Part shown: positions 1-10,526 of the stretch, piece by piece | Numbering within the stretch: the first letter of the stretch is position 1 | How the letters are laid out: each line of letters opens with the position of its first letter | Source of the DNA: Planctomycetota bacterium | GTDB taxonomy: Bacteria > Planctomycetota > Phycisphaerae > WQYP01 | Reading direction: 5' to 3' | Length of the DNA stretch: 39,092 nt | Assembly (NCBI GenBank): GCA_021805985.1 | Contig: JAJZDN010000037.1 | Span: 1-39,092 of the forward strand | The notes under the pieces: generated by a model | What the model saw: the letters and a program-made list of their open reading frames with translations, nothing else | Told to the model about the DNA's origin: nothing | The model's database searches: none | Position numbers and translations under genes: made by a program

Positions 1-2111
<2,111 letters not shown>

Positions 2112-2150
2112 TTCTGCTCCGGTGCCAGCCGCAAGGCGCTCAAAAGTCAG

Positions 2151-2187
2151 CACCCGGTCGATGTAAAATCGACCGGGTGTTTTTTTA
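2151..2187 (+). terminator. Rho-independent terminator of fusA
   Basis: A perfect 12-bp inverted repeat (CACCCGGTCGAT at 2151-2162 and its complement at 2168-2179) encloses a 5-base loop and is followed directly by seven T residues at 2180-2186. It lies 40 bases after the fusA stop, and no gene on the other strand needs it. Confidence 0.93.
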
Positions 2188-2291
2188 TACGTTGCACGCC
2201 AAGCGTGCCGCCATATTTCATGCATTGGCTTTCCCGGAGTTTGCGTTCCATTTGGCTTTCCATAGTTGCTGCGTAAATCGGCCAGCATGTT

Positions 2292-2332
2292 TATAATCAT
2301 CGTCGCCTGCGACGGCGAATTGTCCGCAGGCG
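2292..2332 (+). promoter_or_regulatory. Candidate -10 box and 5' leader hairpin before the histidine kinase
   Basis: TATAAT occurs at 2292-2297. A perfect 8-bp inverted repeat, CGCCTGCG at 2304-2311 and CGCAGGCG at 2325-2332, follows about where transcription would begin, so the mRNA would start with a stem-loop ahead of the ribosome-binding site at 2348-2351. The -35 match is poor (TTGCTG at 2266, 20-base spacer). The promoter call is therefore tentative. Confidence 0.35.
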
Positions 2333-2359
2333 GCTCCCCGCGGTACTGGAGTTTAATGT

Positions 2360-3781
2360 ATGCCCAAAGATCCGGCCTGGGCAAAAGCGATGATTCATTC
2401 AACGGGGCTGTTTGCCGCGGTGGTGGATGCCGCCGGCCAAATTCTTTTTGTCAATAACGAAGTTGCATTAACTTGTGGCCGTGGTGTGGATGCCTTGGTG
2501 GGGCAGTCCGCGTTAGACTCTATTTTATCCTCTGAAAATTTTCATCAGGTTATTGCATTGTTGGCGAATCCCGATGCCTTTCACGGCCCCGTGCAATTTG
2601 AACAAAGGTGCTCAACTAATCAAAAGTCTCCGCGCATTATTGCTTATGTAGCAGCCCCGCACATTCAGGAGGACACGGGGGAAACGGTGGCGATTCTCAC
2701 GGGTTTTGACGTCACTGGCCCGGCGCAGGCCACCGAGGCCCTCCGCCGCAGCGAAGCCCAGATTCGGGCCATCGTTGAAACGGCGGTGGATGCCATTATC
2801 ACCATGAACGATCGCGGCGTTATTGAATCGTTTAACCCCGCTGCGGAACGCATTTTCGGATATGCCGCCGCGGAAGCCATCGGGCAAAAGGTGGATATGC
2901 TCATGCCTGAGCCTTATCACAGTGAGCATCATCATTACGTGGATAACTATCTTCGCACGGGCCATGCAAAAATTATTGGCGTGGGGCGGGAGGTAACGGG
3001 GCTGCGTAAAGACGGCAGCACTTTTCCCATGTACCTGGCGGTGGGCGAACAGAAGGTTGGTGATACCCGGCATTTCACGGGAATCGTGCGGGATATAACC
3101 GAACGCAAACGCATGGAGGCAGAAATTCTGCACATTGCGGAGCGTGAACAACGCCGCATCGGGCAGGACCTGCATGACGGCTTGGGCCAGCTTTTGACCG
3201 GAGCGGCCATGGTATCCAAGGCCATTGCTCAGCGGCTGAAGAAAAAATCCAAGGTGCTGGCGGGTGAAACGGAAAATCTAACAGCCCTGCTCAACGATGC
3301 CATCGCGCAGACGCGCCAACTCGCACGGGGACTTCAGCCGCTGGATCAGGCGGATGAGTTTCCTACCGCATTGCAGGAATTAGGTTATCAGATGGAATCT
3401 ATCGCGGGGATCAGTTGCCGAATTCGCGCCGATGCGCTGCCGGAGTCCTGCTCTCTTCTGGCGGCGACGCATCTTTACCGCATCGCGCAGGAAGCGATGA
3501 ATAATGCCGTTCGTCATGGGCAGGCGAAAAATCTTGAAATCAGTTCCAGGACGCTTGGCTCACTGGTACGCTTAACCATCCGTGATGATGGCTGCGGCTT
3601 TGCCGAACCGCGCGAGCGTGGCTTAGGACTGCGCATTATGGATTATCGTGCCCGTGTTATTGGCGGCCACCTGGATATTCGCAGCAGCCCCGGCGCAGGC
3701 GTTACTGTGGTCTGTTCCGTTGGCGGCCCTGAACCAAACTTGGAGACCGTGAATCATGCCGACTATTCGCCCTCGATCTAA
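2360..3781 (+). CDS. Sensor histidine kinase with FixL-like haem PAS domain
   Basis: This 473-residue kinase has no predicted membrane segment and should be cytoplasmic. An N-terminal PAS-like region (about 10-118) precedes a second PAS domain (about 130-250). The second domain closely resembles the haem domain of FixL: aligning it with what I recall of Bradyrhizobium FixL puts H190 on the proximal haem ligand (His200) and R210 on the oxygen-linked Arg220, with the same 20-residue spacing. A HisKA_3-type dimerisation domain follows, with phosphoacceptor H272 in LHDGLGQ. The HATPase domain has the N box EAMNNAVRHG (377-386) and a glycine-rich GLGLRI. The start ATG has GGAG at 2348-2351. The gene overlaps the regulator by 26 bases, so they form one operon. 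An oxygen- or NO-sensing role is inference. The kinase half is NarX/DesK-like rather than the HisKA of classical FixL. Confidence 0.9.
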   Translation: MPKDPAWAKAMIHSTGLFAAVVDAAGQILFVNNEVALTCGRGVDALVGQSALDSILSSENFHQVIALLANPDAFHGPVQFEQRCSTNQKSPRIIAYVAAPHIQEDTGETVAILTGFDVTGPAQATEALRRSEAQIRAIVETAVDAIITMNDRGVIESFNPAAERIFGYAAAEAIGQKVDMLMPEPYHSEHHHYVDNYLRTGHAKIIGVGREVTGLRKDGSTFPMYLAVGEQKVGDTRHFTGIVRDITERKRMEAEILHIAEREQRRIGQDLHDGLGQLLTGAAMVSKAIAQRLKKKSKVLAGETENLTALLNDAIAQTRQLARGLQPLDQADEFPTALQELGYQMESIAGISCRIRADALPESCSLLAATHLYRIAQEAMNNAVRHGQAKNLEISSRTLGSLVRLTIRDDGCGFAEPRERGLGLRIMDYRARVIGGHLDIRSSPGAGVTVVCSVGGPEPNLETVNHADYSPSI

Positions 3782-4439
3782 AATTGTTAAAGTGCTGCCG
3801 CGCATTGTCCTGGTGGATGATCACCCCGTGGCGCGGCAGGGCGTGCGCCTGCTCATTGAGGCCGCGGGTGATCTTAGCGTCTGCGGTGAAGCGCCGGATG
3901 CGGATGTCGCAATGGATTTAATTTCCACACTCAAGCCTGATCTGGTGGTTGTGGATTTATCCATGAAGGGAAAGCCGGGATTGGAACTCATTAAGGACCT
4001 GAAGGCGCGCTATGAAAATCTGCTGATGCTGGTGCTTTCCATGCACGATGAAAACATGTACGCCGAGCGCGCCTTGCGCGCCGGTGCCCGTGGCTATATC
4101 ATGAAGCAGGAAGCCACCGAGAAAATCCTTCTGGCAATTCGCCGAATTCTTGCCGGGGAAATTTATGTCAGCGACGCCATCGCCGCCCGCGTGCTGCGGC
4201 AGTTGGCCGTTTCAGGAAATCAACCCCTGAAATCATCGCTGGATCTGCTGACGGATCGGGAACTGGAAATATTCCAGTTTCTCGGGCAGGGCAAGCCCGT
4301 GCGTGAAATCGCCAAAACCCTGCATCTAAGCACCAAAACCATAGAAGCCCACCGTGAACACATCAAAGAAAAACTCAATCTGGCCAGCAGCAGTGAGTTA
4401 CTGCGCATGGCCATTCAAGTGACGATGGAATCCAGTTAG
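3756..4439 (+). CDS. NarL/FixJ-family response regulator
   Basis: This 227-residue DNA-binding regulator is probably phosphorylated by the overlapping kinase upstream. The receiver domain spans about 15-135, with the acidic pair D21/D22, phosphoacceptor D67 in VVVDLS, and conserved K117. A LuxR-type helix-turn-helix spans about 162-225, including LTDRELEIFQ and the recognition-helix region STKTIEAHREHI. The start ATG lies inside the end of the kinase gene and has GGAG at 3742-3745, which supports translational coupling. The target genes are unknown. The stop codon TAG runs straight into a degenerate copy of the dispersed GGAGCCTGTCC-type repeat. Confidence 0.93.
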   Translation: MPTIRPRSKIVKVLPRIVLVDDHPVARQGVRLLIEAAGDLSVCGEAPDADVAMDLISTLKPDLVVVDLSMKGKPGLELIKDLKARYENLLMLVLSMHDENMYAERALRAGARGYIMKQEATEKILLAIRRILAGEIYVSDAIAARVLRQLAVSGNQPLKSSLDLLTDRELEIFQFLGQGKPVREIAKTLHLSTKTIEAHREHIKEKLNLASSSELLRMAIQVTMESS

Positions 4440-4515
4440 GAGCGTCTCCGAGTAATGGCCATTGATATTTCTGTATATGATTTCGGCCCTGGCGCCGATC
4501 GTTCGGCTGGACATT
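4438..4515. repeat. Degenerate copy of dispersed intergenic repeat
   Basis: The left end GGAGCGTCTCCGAGTAAT at 4439-4456 matches the family terminus at 16 of 18 positions. About 35 bases further on, 4491-4514 read on the other strand give TGTCC, three extra bases, then CGAACGATCGGCG, resembling the opposite end of other copies. The element would be about 78 bp. It touches the stop codon of the response regulator and lies between that gene and the defence-like pair. Confidence 0.5.
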
Positions 4516-4612
4516 TTACCAAGAGAATTCTATCATGCGATGATAGGCAATGTGGCGAAAAAGTGAGCGTGCGTGCAACAACGCCATCAAATGTGCGAAA
4601 GGCGAGGAACTC

Positions 4613-5620
4613 ATGAACGCCGATTTCATTAAGCGAGTAGTGCGTGCTATCAACGATGGTTCACAGGGCGATTTAGACCAGCTTGCCCACAAAATTGTCG
4701 AGGCTGAACGCCGTACGGGACACAATAAGCTTGCGGACCAACTTCAAGTTATTCTCAATCGCCCACGTTCCGCGAAAAATGGGCGCAGTGCTCCGGCTGA
4801 AAATGAGCAACATCTAAAGGAACTGCCGCTTAGCAAGCGTTATGGAGAATCCCTTGCCACCCTCATCCCTAGAGATGAACTTGAACATCACATGGTGCTG
4901 CCAACAGCTACGGAGGAACGCTTTGCCCGGATCGAGCGTGAATATGCAGCCCGCGAACGGCTGGGAGCATACGGCCTTCGCCCGCGGAAAACGGTGCTTC
5001 TTTACGGCCCCCCTGGATGCGGCAAGTCACTCGGAGCCAAGAGGCTGGCATGGAATACCGGCCTGCCCTTGATGAAGGTAAGGTTTGATGCATTAATCTC
5101 CTCGTACTTTGGTGAATCCGCCTCCAATCTCAGGTCGATTTTTGTTTCGGCACAGGTTCGTCACTGCGTCCTGCTGTTAGACGAGTGTGATTTCATCGCT
5201 CGTTCCCGTAACAATTCAAGGGACATTGGTGAAGCATCTCGTATCGTGAATTCACTCCTCCAACTCATGGAGGAATACGATGCGCCGGGCTTGCTCGTCG
5301 CCACGACGAATATAGAGTCGTCACTCGATCAGGCTCTGTTCCGTCGTTTTGATGATGTGTTCCAGATTCCCGTGCCCGGTCCCGGCGAAATCGAAAAGTT
5401 GTTGCGACTGACCTTGTCGGCGATTCAAACCGAGGAACCCATCAACTGGAAACAAATCGTGGAGCACCTGTCAGGCGCGTCCGCCGCGACGGTAGTTAAA
5501 GCCGCCCAAGATGCAGCCAAGGCGGCAGTGCTGAGCGGGAAACGAATTGTCACAGAGCCGCATCTCGAACACGCCATCGCCGACCTGCAAAAAAGCGGGA
5601 ACGCCACGCATAAAGGGTAA
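4613..5620 (+). CDS. ietA: IetA-like AAA+ ATPase of an ATPase-subtilase defence pair
   Basis: This 335-residue protein has one AAA+ domain of the FtsH/spastin type after a 90-residue N-terminal region. Walker A is GPPGCGKS (132-139), Walker B is LLLDECD with D190/E191, sensor 1 is the N of ATTN, and an RRFD arginine finger follows. The ATG at 4613 is chosen because GAGG at 4604-4607 is well placed; the frame is open back to 4550 but with no ribosome-binding site there. The S8 protease gene starts 3 bases after the stop, so the two are co-translated. An AAA+ ATPase followed directly by a large subtilisin-like protease is the layout of the IetAS anti-phage system. Expected role: the ATPase senses infection or feeds the protease. 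The family function rests on published work as I recall it; function here is untested. Confidence 0.82.
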   Translation: MNADFIKRVVRAINDGSQGDLDQLAHKIVEAERRTGHNKLADQLQVILNRPRSAKNGRSAPAENEQHLKELPLSKRYGESLATLIPRDELEHHMVLPTATEERFARIEREYAARERLGAYGLRPRKTVLLYGPPGCGKSLGAKRLAWNTGLPLMKVRFDALISSYFGESASNLRSIFVSAQVRHCVLLLDECDFIARSRNNSRDIGEASRIVNSLLQLMEEYDAPGLLVATTNIESSLDQALFRRFDDVFQIPVPGPGEIEKLLRLTLSAIQTEEPINWKQIVEHLSGASAATVVKAAQDAAKAAVLSGKRIVTEPHLEHAIADLQKSGNATHKG

Positions 5621-5623
5621 CCG

Positions 5624-8299
5624 ATGCCAGGACCGCACAGTTTTGAGCATCTGCCTTTGCTCCTACGTTACCATGGCAGAGCACGTCTGCGTGGGGGAGG
5701 CACTGCATCGCCGCAAACTCTGGCAAACAAAAACGCACGGCAGGCCCATAGCGCGGCGCTTCGTGCTGCCGGGCAATCATTAACGGGTAACTGGCAGACA
5801 CGCAAAGCGCAAAGAGAAGGTCAAAGCCTTCCCGTAATCCCGGAAGGCATCCCGATTCTTCTTCAAGTTGATCCGAGCCTTGAACTTGACGTGCTGCGCG
5901 ACAAGTTCAATTTTGAGATAGTCGCGGAGCAAGAAGAAGGATATGTCATCGTGGCGTCCCAGGACATTCAACTCGGCCCTTTCCTCCAGATGGTTCAGGG
6001 ATTTGCCGTTAAGGTTCATGGTTCCGCAACCGTGGCACAGGTGCATAAACTCTTTGACGACCCGAGCCAGACAGATCGCCTTTGTCGCGTCCTCTCGGAA
6101 CGGCTCTTTAAAACTTGGCCGACCATCGACGACGACCAAGTTTACGTCGTCGACATAGGCATCGGTTGTGCGGGGACGCAAGAAATCCCGCCCTATCCGA
6201 ACAGAGGCAAACGCGACACGGATGCTGATTGGGCTAACAAGGAGAGCGCGTGGTCGCAGGCCCGCTCCCAAGCGTATACCGCTTGGGAGCAAATCAGGAT
6301 TAGCCGAGAAAACGAGATCTTGGCGTTCTCCAATTTTTACCAAGCCGAAATCATGCACATGATTGACGGCCAGTCTTACAACGCTGCCGTCCTGTCCGAT
6401 AGCTTCACGATACGCATCCAGATCAGCGGGAAAGGCCTCAAGGACTTCATCCTCAATTATCCCTACGTCTTCGAGGTTGTGGAGCCGGAAGATATTGTGC
6501 TCCCGCAACGGGCTGGGGAAGCGGGCGCGCAACCGTCACAAATGGCAGCGCCAACACACCCGGATGAAAATGCGCCGGCGGTCTGCGTGATCGACAGCGG
6601 GATTCAAGAAGGGCACATTCTGCTGCAACCAGCTATCGACCAGGCTACGTCCCATTGTTTCCTGCCGGGCAAAGCCGCCAACGATGTTGGCGACTATGTC
6701 GCGCCAGCAGGGCACGGGACGCGGGTAGCAGGTGCAGTTCTATACGGCGAAACGGTGGCGAAGAACGGTGCGCCGCAACTTCCGTTCTGGATTCAAAATG
6801 CCCGAGTACTTGATGAACACAACCGCATGCCCGTTGAGTTGTTTCCGCCAGTAGCGATTCGCGCCAGTGTTGAACGTTTTCATAACGGGTCGCGTCACAC
6901 GCGCATTTTCAACCATTCCATTAACGCCAACGGTTATTCCCGCATCCGCTACATGTCCTCATGGGCGGCGGAAATCGACGCGCTTTGTGCCGTATATGAC
7001 GTGCTGGTGATTCAGAGCAGTGGCAACCTTCAAGTGGCCGGTGCCCCTCCACATTTGGGGTTCAAGGACCAACTTGTCGCCGGCCGCACATATCCCGCGT
7101 ATCTATCTGAACCTTCATCACGCATCGCCAATCCGGGTCAGAGTTTGCAGGCCCTTACGGTGGGTTCGGTCGCTTATGGGCCGTTGGATAGCAATGGTTG
7201 GCAAACCTTCGCCAAGGAACCGGGGCACCCGTCCGCATTTTCACGTTCCGGCCTTGCCATATGGGATGTCATCAAACCCGAGGTTGTTGAGTATGGCGGT
7301 GACGCTATTCATTCAGGCGCTGCTAACCCGGATATTCAAATCGGCGGTCGCATCCCGGCTGCGTGTCCAGAGTTAGTCCGCTCAACCGTGTTCCCGCCAA
7401 GCCCCGCACACGACCGCGACCAGGCTGGAACATCCTTCGCCGCTCCCAAAGTTGCGCGTATTGCCGGCCAATTACAGCGATTGTTTCCCGACGAACCCGC
7501 GTTACTGTACCGCGCCCTGGTTGTCCAGTCCGCCCGCTGGCCCACTTGGGCCGAATCAATACTCGCCGAACTTCGCTCCCCGAATATCCGGCAGAACCCC
7601 ACACTAAGGCAGCAACGGCTTGAAGATGCTACCCGCGTCATTCGATGTATCGGTTACGGCCTGCCTGACGAAACCCGCGCCACGGTCAACGACGACCATC
7701 GCACCACCTTTATCACCAGTGGCGAATCCCCCATCCGGGCTCGCGAGTGCCATATTTACCAGGTGCCAATACCGCCGGAAATGCGGCGACAAGCCGATGA
7801 ATACGATATTCGCATCGACGTTACGTTGTCTTACGTGGCCAAACCCCGAAGAACGCGACGCCATCTACGGCGGTATCTTTCCACTTGGGTCGATTGGAAG
7901 ACCAGCAATCTGGGAGAAAGCCTCAATAATTTCCAGGTGAGGGCGATGAAAGAGGAGGAGGAAGCCGTCGCCGCCGCAGCCGGAGCAACTCTTCCGTGGA
8001 GCCTTCACGAAAAATCGAAAGATGGTCTCATCCACGATACCAAGCGCAACTCCGGCACGGTACAAAAGGACTGGGCCATCGTGAAGTCGAACACACTCCC
8101 AGACCACTTTTGTATCGCGGTTGTCGGGCACCAGGGATGGAGCCACGATCCGGACTCCACAGCCAGTTACGCGATGGCCGTGACCTTTGAGATTCTCGGT
8201 AAGGAGATTGTGATCTATGATCCGCTCCGCGTAGCCGTGCAGGAATTGCAGGCAGAGGTCGAGGTCGAGACGGAAGCCGAAGTGGATGTTGAAGGATGA
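5624..8299 (+). CDS. ietS: IetS-like S8 (subtilisin-like) serine protease
   Basis: This 891-residue protease has the full S8 triad: D324 in CVIDSGI, H364 in GHGTRVAG and S604 in GTSFAAP, with N468 in SSGN for the oxyanion hole. About 300 residues precede the catalytic domain, beginning with HLPLLLRYHG and an RLRGGG motif typical of large cytoplasmic subtilases paired with AAA+ ATPases. There is no signal peptide, so it should act inside the cell. The C-terminal 200 residues form a separate unassigned domain ending in an acidic, Val/Glu-rich tail. All active-site residues are intact and the frame is unbroken. The gene sits 3 bases after the ATPase gene. The effector role (cleaving host or phage proteins on infection) is inferred from the IetAS arrangement. 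Confidence 0.83.
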   Translation: MPGPHSFEHLPLLLRYHGRARLRGGGTASPQTLANKNARQAHSAALRAAGQSLTGNWQTRKAQREGQSLPVIPEGIPILLQVDPSLELDVLRDKFNFEIVAEQEEGYVIVASQDIQLGPFLQMVQGFAVKVHGSATVAQVHKLFDDPSQTDRLCRVLSERLFKTWPTIDDDQVYVVDIGIGCAGTQEIPPYPNRGKRDTDADWANKESAWSQARSQAYTAWEQIRISRENEILAFSNFYQAEIMHMIDGQSYNAAVLSDSFTIRIQISGKGLKDFILNYPYVFEVVEPEDIVLPQRAGEAGAQPSQMAAPTHPDENAPAVCVIDSGIQEGHILLQPAIDQATSHCFLPGKAANDVGDYVAPAGHGTRVAGAVLYGETVAKNGAPQLPFWIQNARVLDEHNRMPVELFPPVAIRASVERFHNGSRHTRIFNHSINANGYSRIRYMSSWAAEIDALCAVYDVLVIQSSGNLQVAGAPPHLGFKDQLVAGRTYPAYLSEPSSRIANPGQSLQALTVGSVAYGPLDSNGWQTFAKEPGHPSAFSRSGLAIWDVIKPEVVEYGGDAIHSGAANPDIQIGGRIPAACPELVRSTVFPPSPAHDRDQAGTSFAAPKVARIAGQLQRLFPDEPALLYRALVVQSARWPTWAESILAELRSPNIRQNPTLRQQRLEDATRVIRCIGYGLPDETRATVNDDHRTTFITSGESPIRARECHIYQVPIPPEMRRQADEYDIRIDVTLSYVAKPRRTRRHLRRYLSTWVDWKTSNLGESLNNFQVRAMKEEEEAVAAAAGATLPWSLHEKSKDGLIHDTKRNSGTVQKDWAIVKSNTLPDHFCIAVVGHQGWSHDPDSTASYAMAVTFEILGKEIVIYDPLRVAVQELQAEVEVETEAEVDVEG

Positions 8300-8327
8300 C
8301 GCAACTTGAGCGGAAGGAAACGCGGGC

Positions 8328-8498
8328 GTGAACAACTTTGGTGAGAAAGTCAGCTTTATTTGGAACGGTGCGGAAGCGCTTCAGGCAGGCCAACTTGGGC
8401 CTTTTCTAAAAGCCCTTGGACCGATGCCCGATGGCGTTGGGAGTTCCGTTGAAATGCCCCGTCTGTTGTGTAGTCAGGCCTCGCAGACTTATTGTTGA
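8328..8498 (+). pseudogene. Remnant of type I restriction methylase start (hsdM fragment)
   Basis: A GTG at 8328 with a purine-rich GGAAGGAAA just upstream opens a 56-codon frame whose first 13 residues, VNNFGEKVSFIWN with V read as Met, match the usual N terminus of HsdM methylases. After that the resemblance ends: the DLLRG-type continuation is missing and the frame stops at 8496-8498. This looks like a deletion or recombination scar that left the start of an hsdM gene 28 bases after the defence protease. The resemblance is short, so chance is possible, but the position, start and ribosome-binding site all agree. Confidence 0.5.
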
Positions 8499-8692
8499 GG
8501 GTCTGCTCGATGCTCCGCTGGGCCTACGGGACCTTATCAGTCCCAGCCAATACTCAGGCAGGCCCCCGACTGTCGTGGATCTGTGCATAGTCGACAGGGT
8601 TGGCGAATGCCGCCGCACGTTGCGGGCGGCGGGATCATGGGGTAATCTGGCTCGGACGGGCTTTCAGGGCTTTTACGAAAGGATGTTACGGT
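8499..8692. other. Non-coding stretch before the M29 peptidase
   Basis: No convincing gene is present. Short frames on both strands (for example 8416-8715 plus, 8406-8618 minus) have no ribosome-binding site or recognisable motif. The stretch may be debris from the same event that removed hsdM. Confidence 0.4.
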
Positions 8693-9817
8693 ATGCGGGA
8701 TCAGCGATTAGATAAACTTGCCAAGGTGCTTGTGGGTTATTCTGCGGGAGTCAAAGCGGGCGAGCTGGTGAGAATTTCCGGTGACACCGTTGGCCTGCCG
8801 CTCATTGAAGCCATTTATGAACAGGTGCTTCTGGCGGGGGGCCATCCCATGGTTTCCATGAGTTCCGATGCGATGGAGGAAGCGTTTTACCGCGTGGCCA
8901 GCGCCCGGCAGTTGGAATATGTTTCGCCGGTATCGCAATTCCTCGTTGAAAATATAGATGTATCGATAGGTCTATGGGCACAGGAAAACACCCGTTCCAT
9001 GACACAGGTGGACCCCAAGAAGCAGGCGGCAGCCGCGCAGGCCCGCAGGCCGATCAGCAAACGCTTTCTGGAGCGTGCGGCAGAGGGCAAGTTGAAATGG
9101 GTGGGAACGCAATATCCCACGCAGGCCAGCGCTCAGGATGCGGAAATGTCGCTGCACGATTATGTGGATTTTGTTTTCCGTGGCGGATTGCTGCATCTGG
9201 ATGATCCGGTGGCGGCCTGGAAAAAGATCAGTGAAAAGCAGCAGCGGCTGGCGGATTATCTCAACGGTGCCAAAGAAGTGCATGTGATCGCCAAAGATAC
9301 TGATTTACGATTGGGCGTGGAAGGACGCCGGTGGATCAACTGCTGCGGGCATGAAAATTTCCCGGATGGCGAAGTGTTTACCGGGCCGATTGAAGATGCG
9401 GTCAACGGTGTCATTCACTACAGTTTCCCGGCGGTGCATCATGGTCGCGAGTGCGATGGCATTGTGCTGAAGTTTAAGAATGGCAAAGTAGTGGATGCCG
9501 CGGCCTCCAAGGGACTTGATTTTCTTACCGCCATGATGGATCAGGATGCCGGCAGCCGGACGCTGGGTGAATTTGCCATCGGCACCAATTTTTCAATTCA
9601 GCAATACACGCGTAACACGCTCTTTGATGAAAAAATCGGCGGGACGTGTCATGCCGCATTGGGAGCTGCCTATCCGGAAACCGGCGGAAAAAATGAAAGC
9701 GGCCTGCATTGGGATATGGTGTGTGATTTACGCCAGCCGGGCTGCCGCATTGAGGTGGACGGCAAAACCATTCTGGAAGCGGGGCGATTCGTGAATGCGG
9801 ACTGGCCTAATCCGTGA
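8693..9817 (+). CDS. M29-family metallo-aminopeptidase
   Basis: This 374-residue enzyme matches the thermophilic-type aminopeptidases (AmpS/PepS, family M29), cytosolic dinuclear-metal enzymes that remove N-terminal residues from peptides. The family ligands and catalytic residues are visible in order: E227 in PDGEVFTGP, E293 in LGEFAIG, H320 in GTCHAALG, Y327, then H339 and D341 in GLHWDMV. The ATG at 8693 is preferred because AAAGGA at 8678-8683 precedes it by 9 bases and the protein then has the family's usual length and N terminus; the frame is open back to 8600. It stands alone, 84 bases before the FKBP gene. Confidence 0.92.
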   Translation: MRDQRLDKLAKVLVGYSAGVKAGELVRISGDTVGLPLIEAIYEQVLLAGGHPMVSMSSDAMEEAFYRVASARQLEYVSPVSQFLVENIDVSIGLWAQENTRSMTQVDPKKQAAAAQARRPISKRFLERAAEGKLKWVGTQYPTQASAQDAEMSLHDYVDFVFRGGLLHLDDPVAAWKKISEKQQRLADYLNGAKEVHVIAKDTDLRLGVEGRRWINCCGHENFPDGEVFTGPIEDAVNGVIHYSFPAVHHGRECDGIVLKFKNGKVVDAAASKGLDFLTAMMDQDAGSRTLGEFAIGTNFSIQQYTRNTLFDEKIGGTCHAALGAAYPETGGKNESGLHWDMVCDLRQPGCRIEVDGKTILEAGRFVNADWPNP

Positions 9818-9901
9818 CGATGTTTGATTTGTCCATGCTGCGAAGATCGTGCATAATACATGTAAAGCGTTTGTGAACCACTATTTTAAGGATCATCGAA
9901 A

Positions 9902-10459
9902 ATGAAAACCCTGCCTAAAGCATTCATGTTGACTTTAACTTCCACACTCACCTTGGCTCTCGTGGGCTGCGGCAACTCGGGTTCGCAACAGACTCCGTCG
10001 GCATCGGCCCCGGCGACTCCGGCCAATGCTACCGCCGTCGTCCCCGCCAGCGCAACAGACCGCAAAGTGCTTGCGTCCACTGCTCCCGCCACGCAAGCCG
10101 AACATGTGCGCAAGCTCGCGAATGGATTGGTCATTAAAGATATTAAAATCGGCACAGGCCCGGTAGCGAAAGATGGCGAAACCGCCATTGTCCACTACAC
10201 GGGCATGTTGATGAACGGCAAGGTTTTTGACGCCAGCAAGCTCCACGGCAATCAGCCGTTCCCATTTGTGCTCGGTGCCGGGCAGGTTATTTCCGGCTGG
10301 GATATTGGCGTAAAGGGTATGCGTGTGGGCGGCGTGCGCGAGCTGATCATTCCGCCAGCCTTGGCGTATGGCGCTCAATCTCCTGCGGGCAGCGGGATTC
10401 CCGCCAACAGCACGCTGAAGTTTCGGGTGCATCTGCTGGGCGTGCAGGCGGCGAATTAA
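9902..10459 (+). CDS. FKBP-type peptidyl-prolyl isomerase lipoprotein
   Basis: This 185-residue protein has a lipoprotein signal: a short basic start, a hydrophobic stretch, and the lipobox LVGC with C23 as the lipidated residue. A low-complexity Ala/Thr/Pro linker (24-65) tethers one FKBP domain (about 80-183). The FKBP core residues are present: Y99 in HYTG, F109/D110, F122, the VISGWD segment with W133, and Y156. It should catalyse proline cis-trans isomerisation and help fold proteins in the periplasm. AAGGA at 9888-9892 sets the start. No partner gene is evident. Confidence 0.93.
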   Translation: MKTLPKAFMLTLTSTLTLALVGCGNSGSQQTPSASAPATPANATAVVPASATDRKVLASTAPATQAEHVRKLANGLVIKDIKIGTGPVAKDGETAIVHYTGMLMNGKVFDASKLHGNQPFPFVLGAGQVISGWDIGVKGMRVGGVRELIIPPALAYGAQSPAGSGIPANSTLKFRVHLLGVQAAN

Positions 10460-10498
10460 CGGGGCGAAGAGAATGGTAGAAAAAGGGTAAAAAAACTC

Positions 10499-10526
10499 TT
10501 GCTTTCCCCAAAGGCCGTGTTACACT
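10499..10526 (+). promoter_or_regulatory. Candidate sigma70-type promoter upstream of the sigma factor gene
   Basis: TTGCTT at 10499-10504 and TACACT at 10521-10526 are separated by 16 bases. If used, the transcript would have a leader of about 510 bases before the sigma factor start at 11044. Confidence 0.4.

Noticed and set aside
8416-8715. A 99-codon frame before the M29 peptidase
   Set aside because: No ribosome-binding site or domain; overlaps the real peptidase start.
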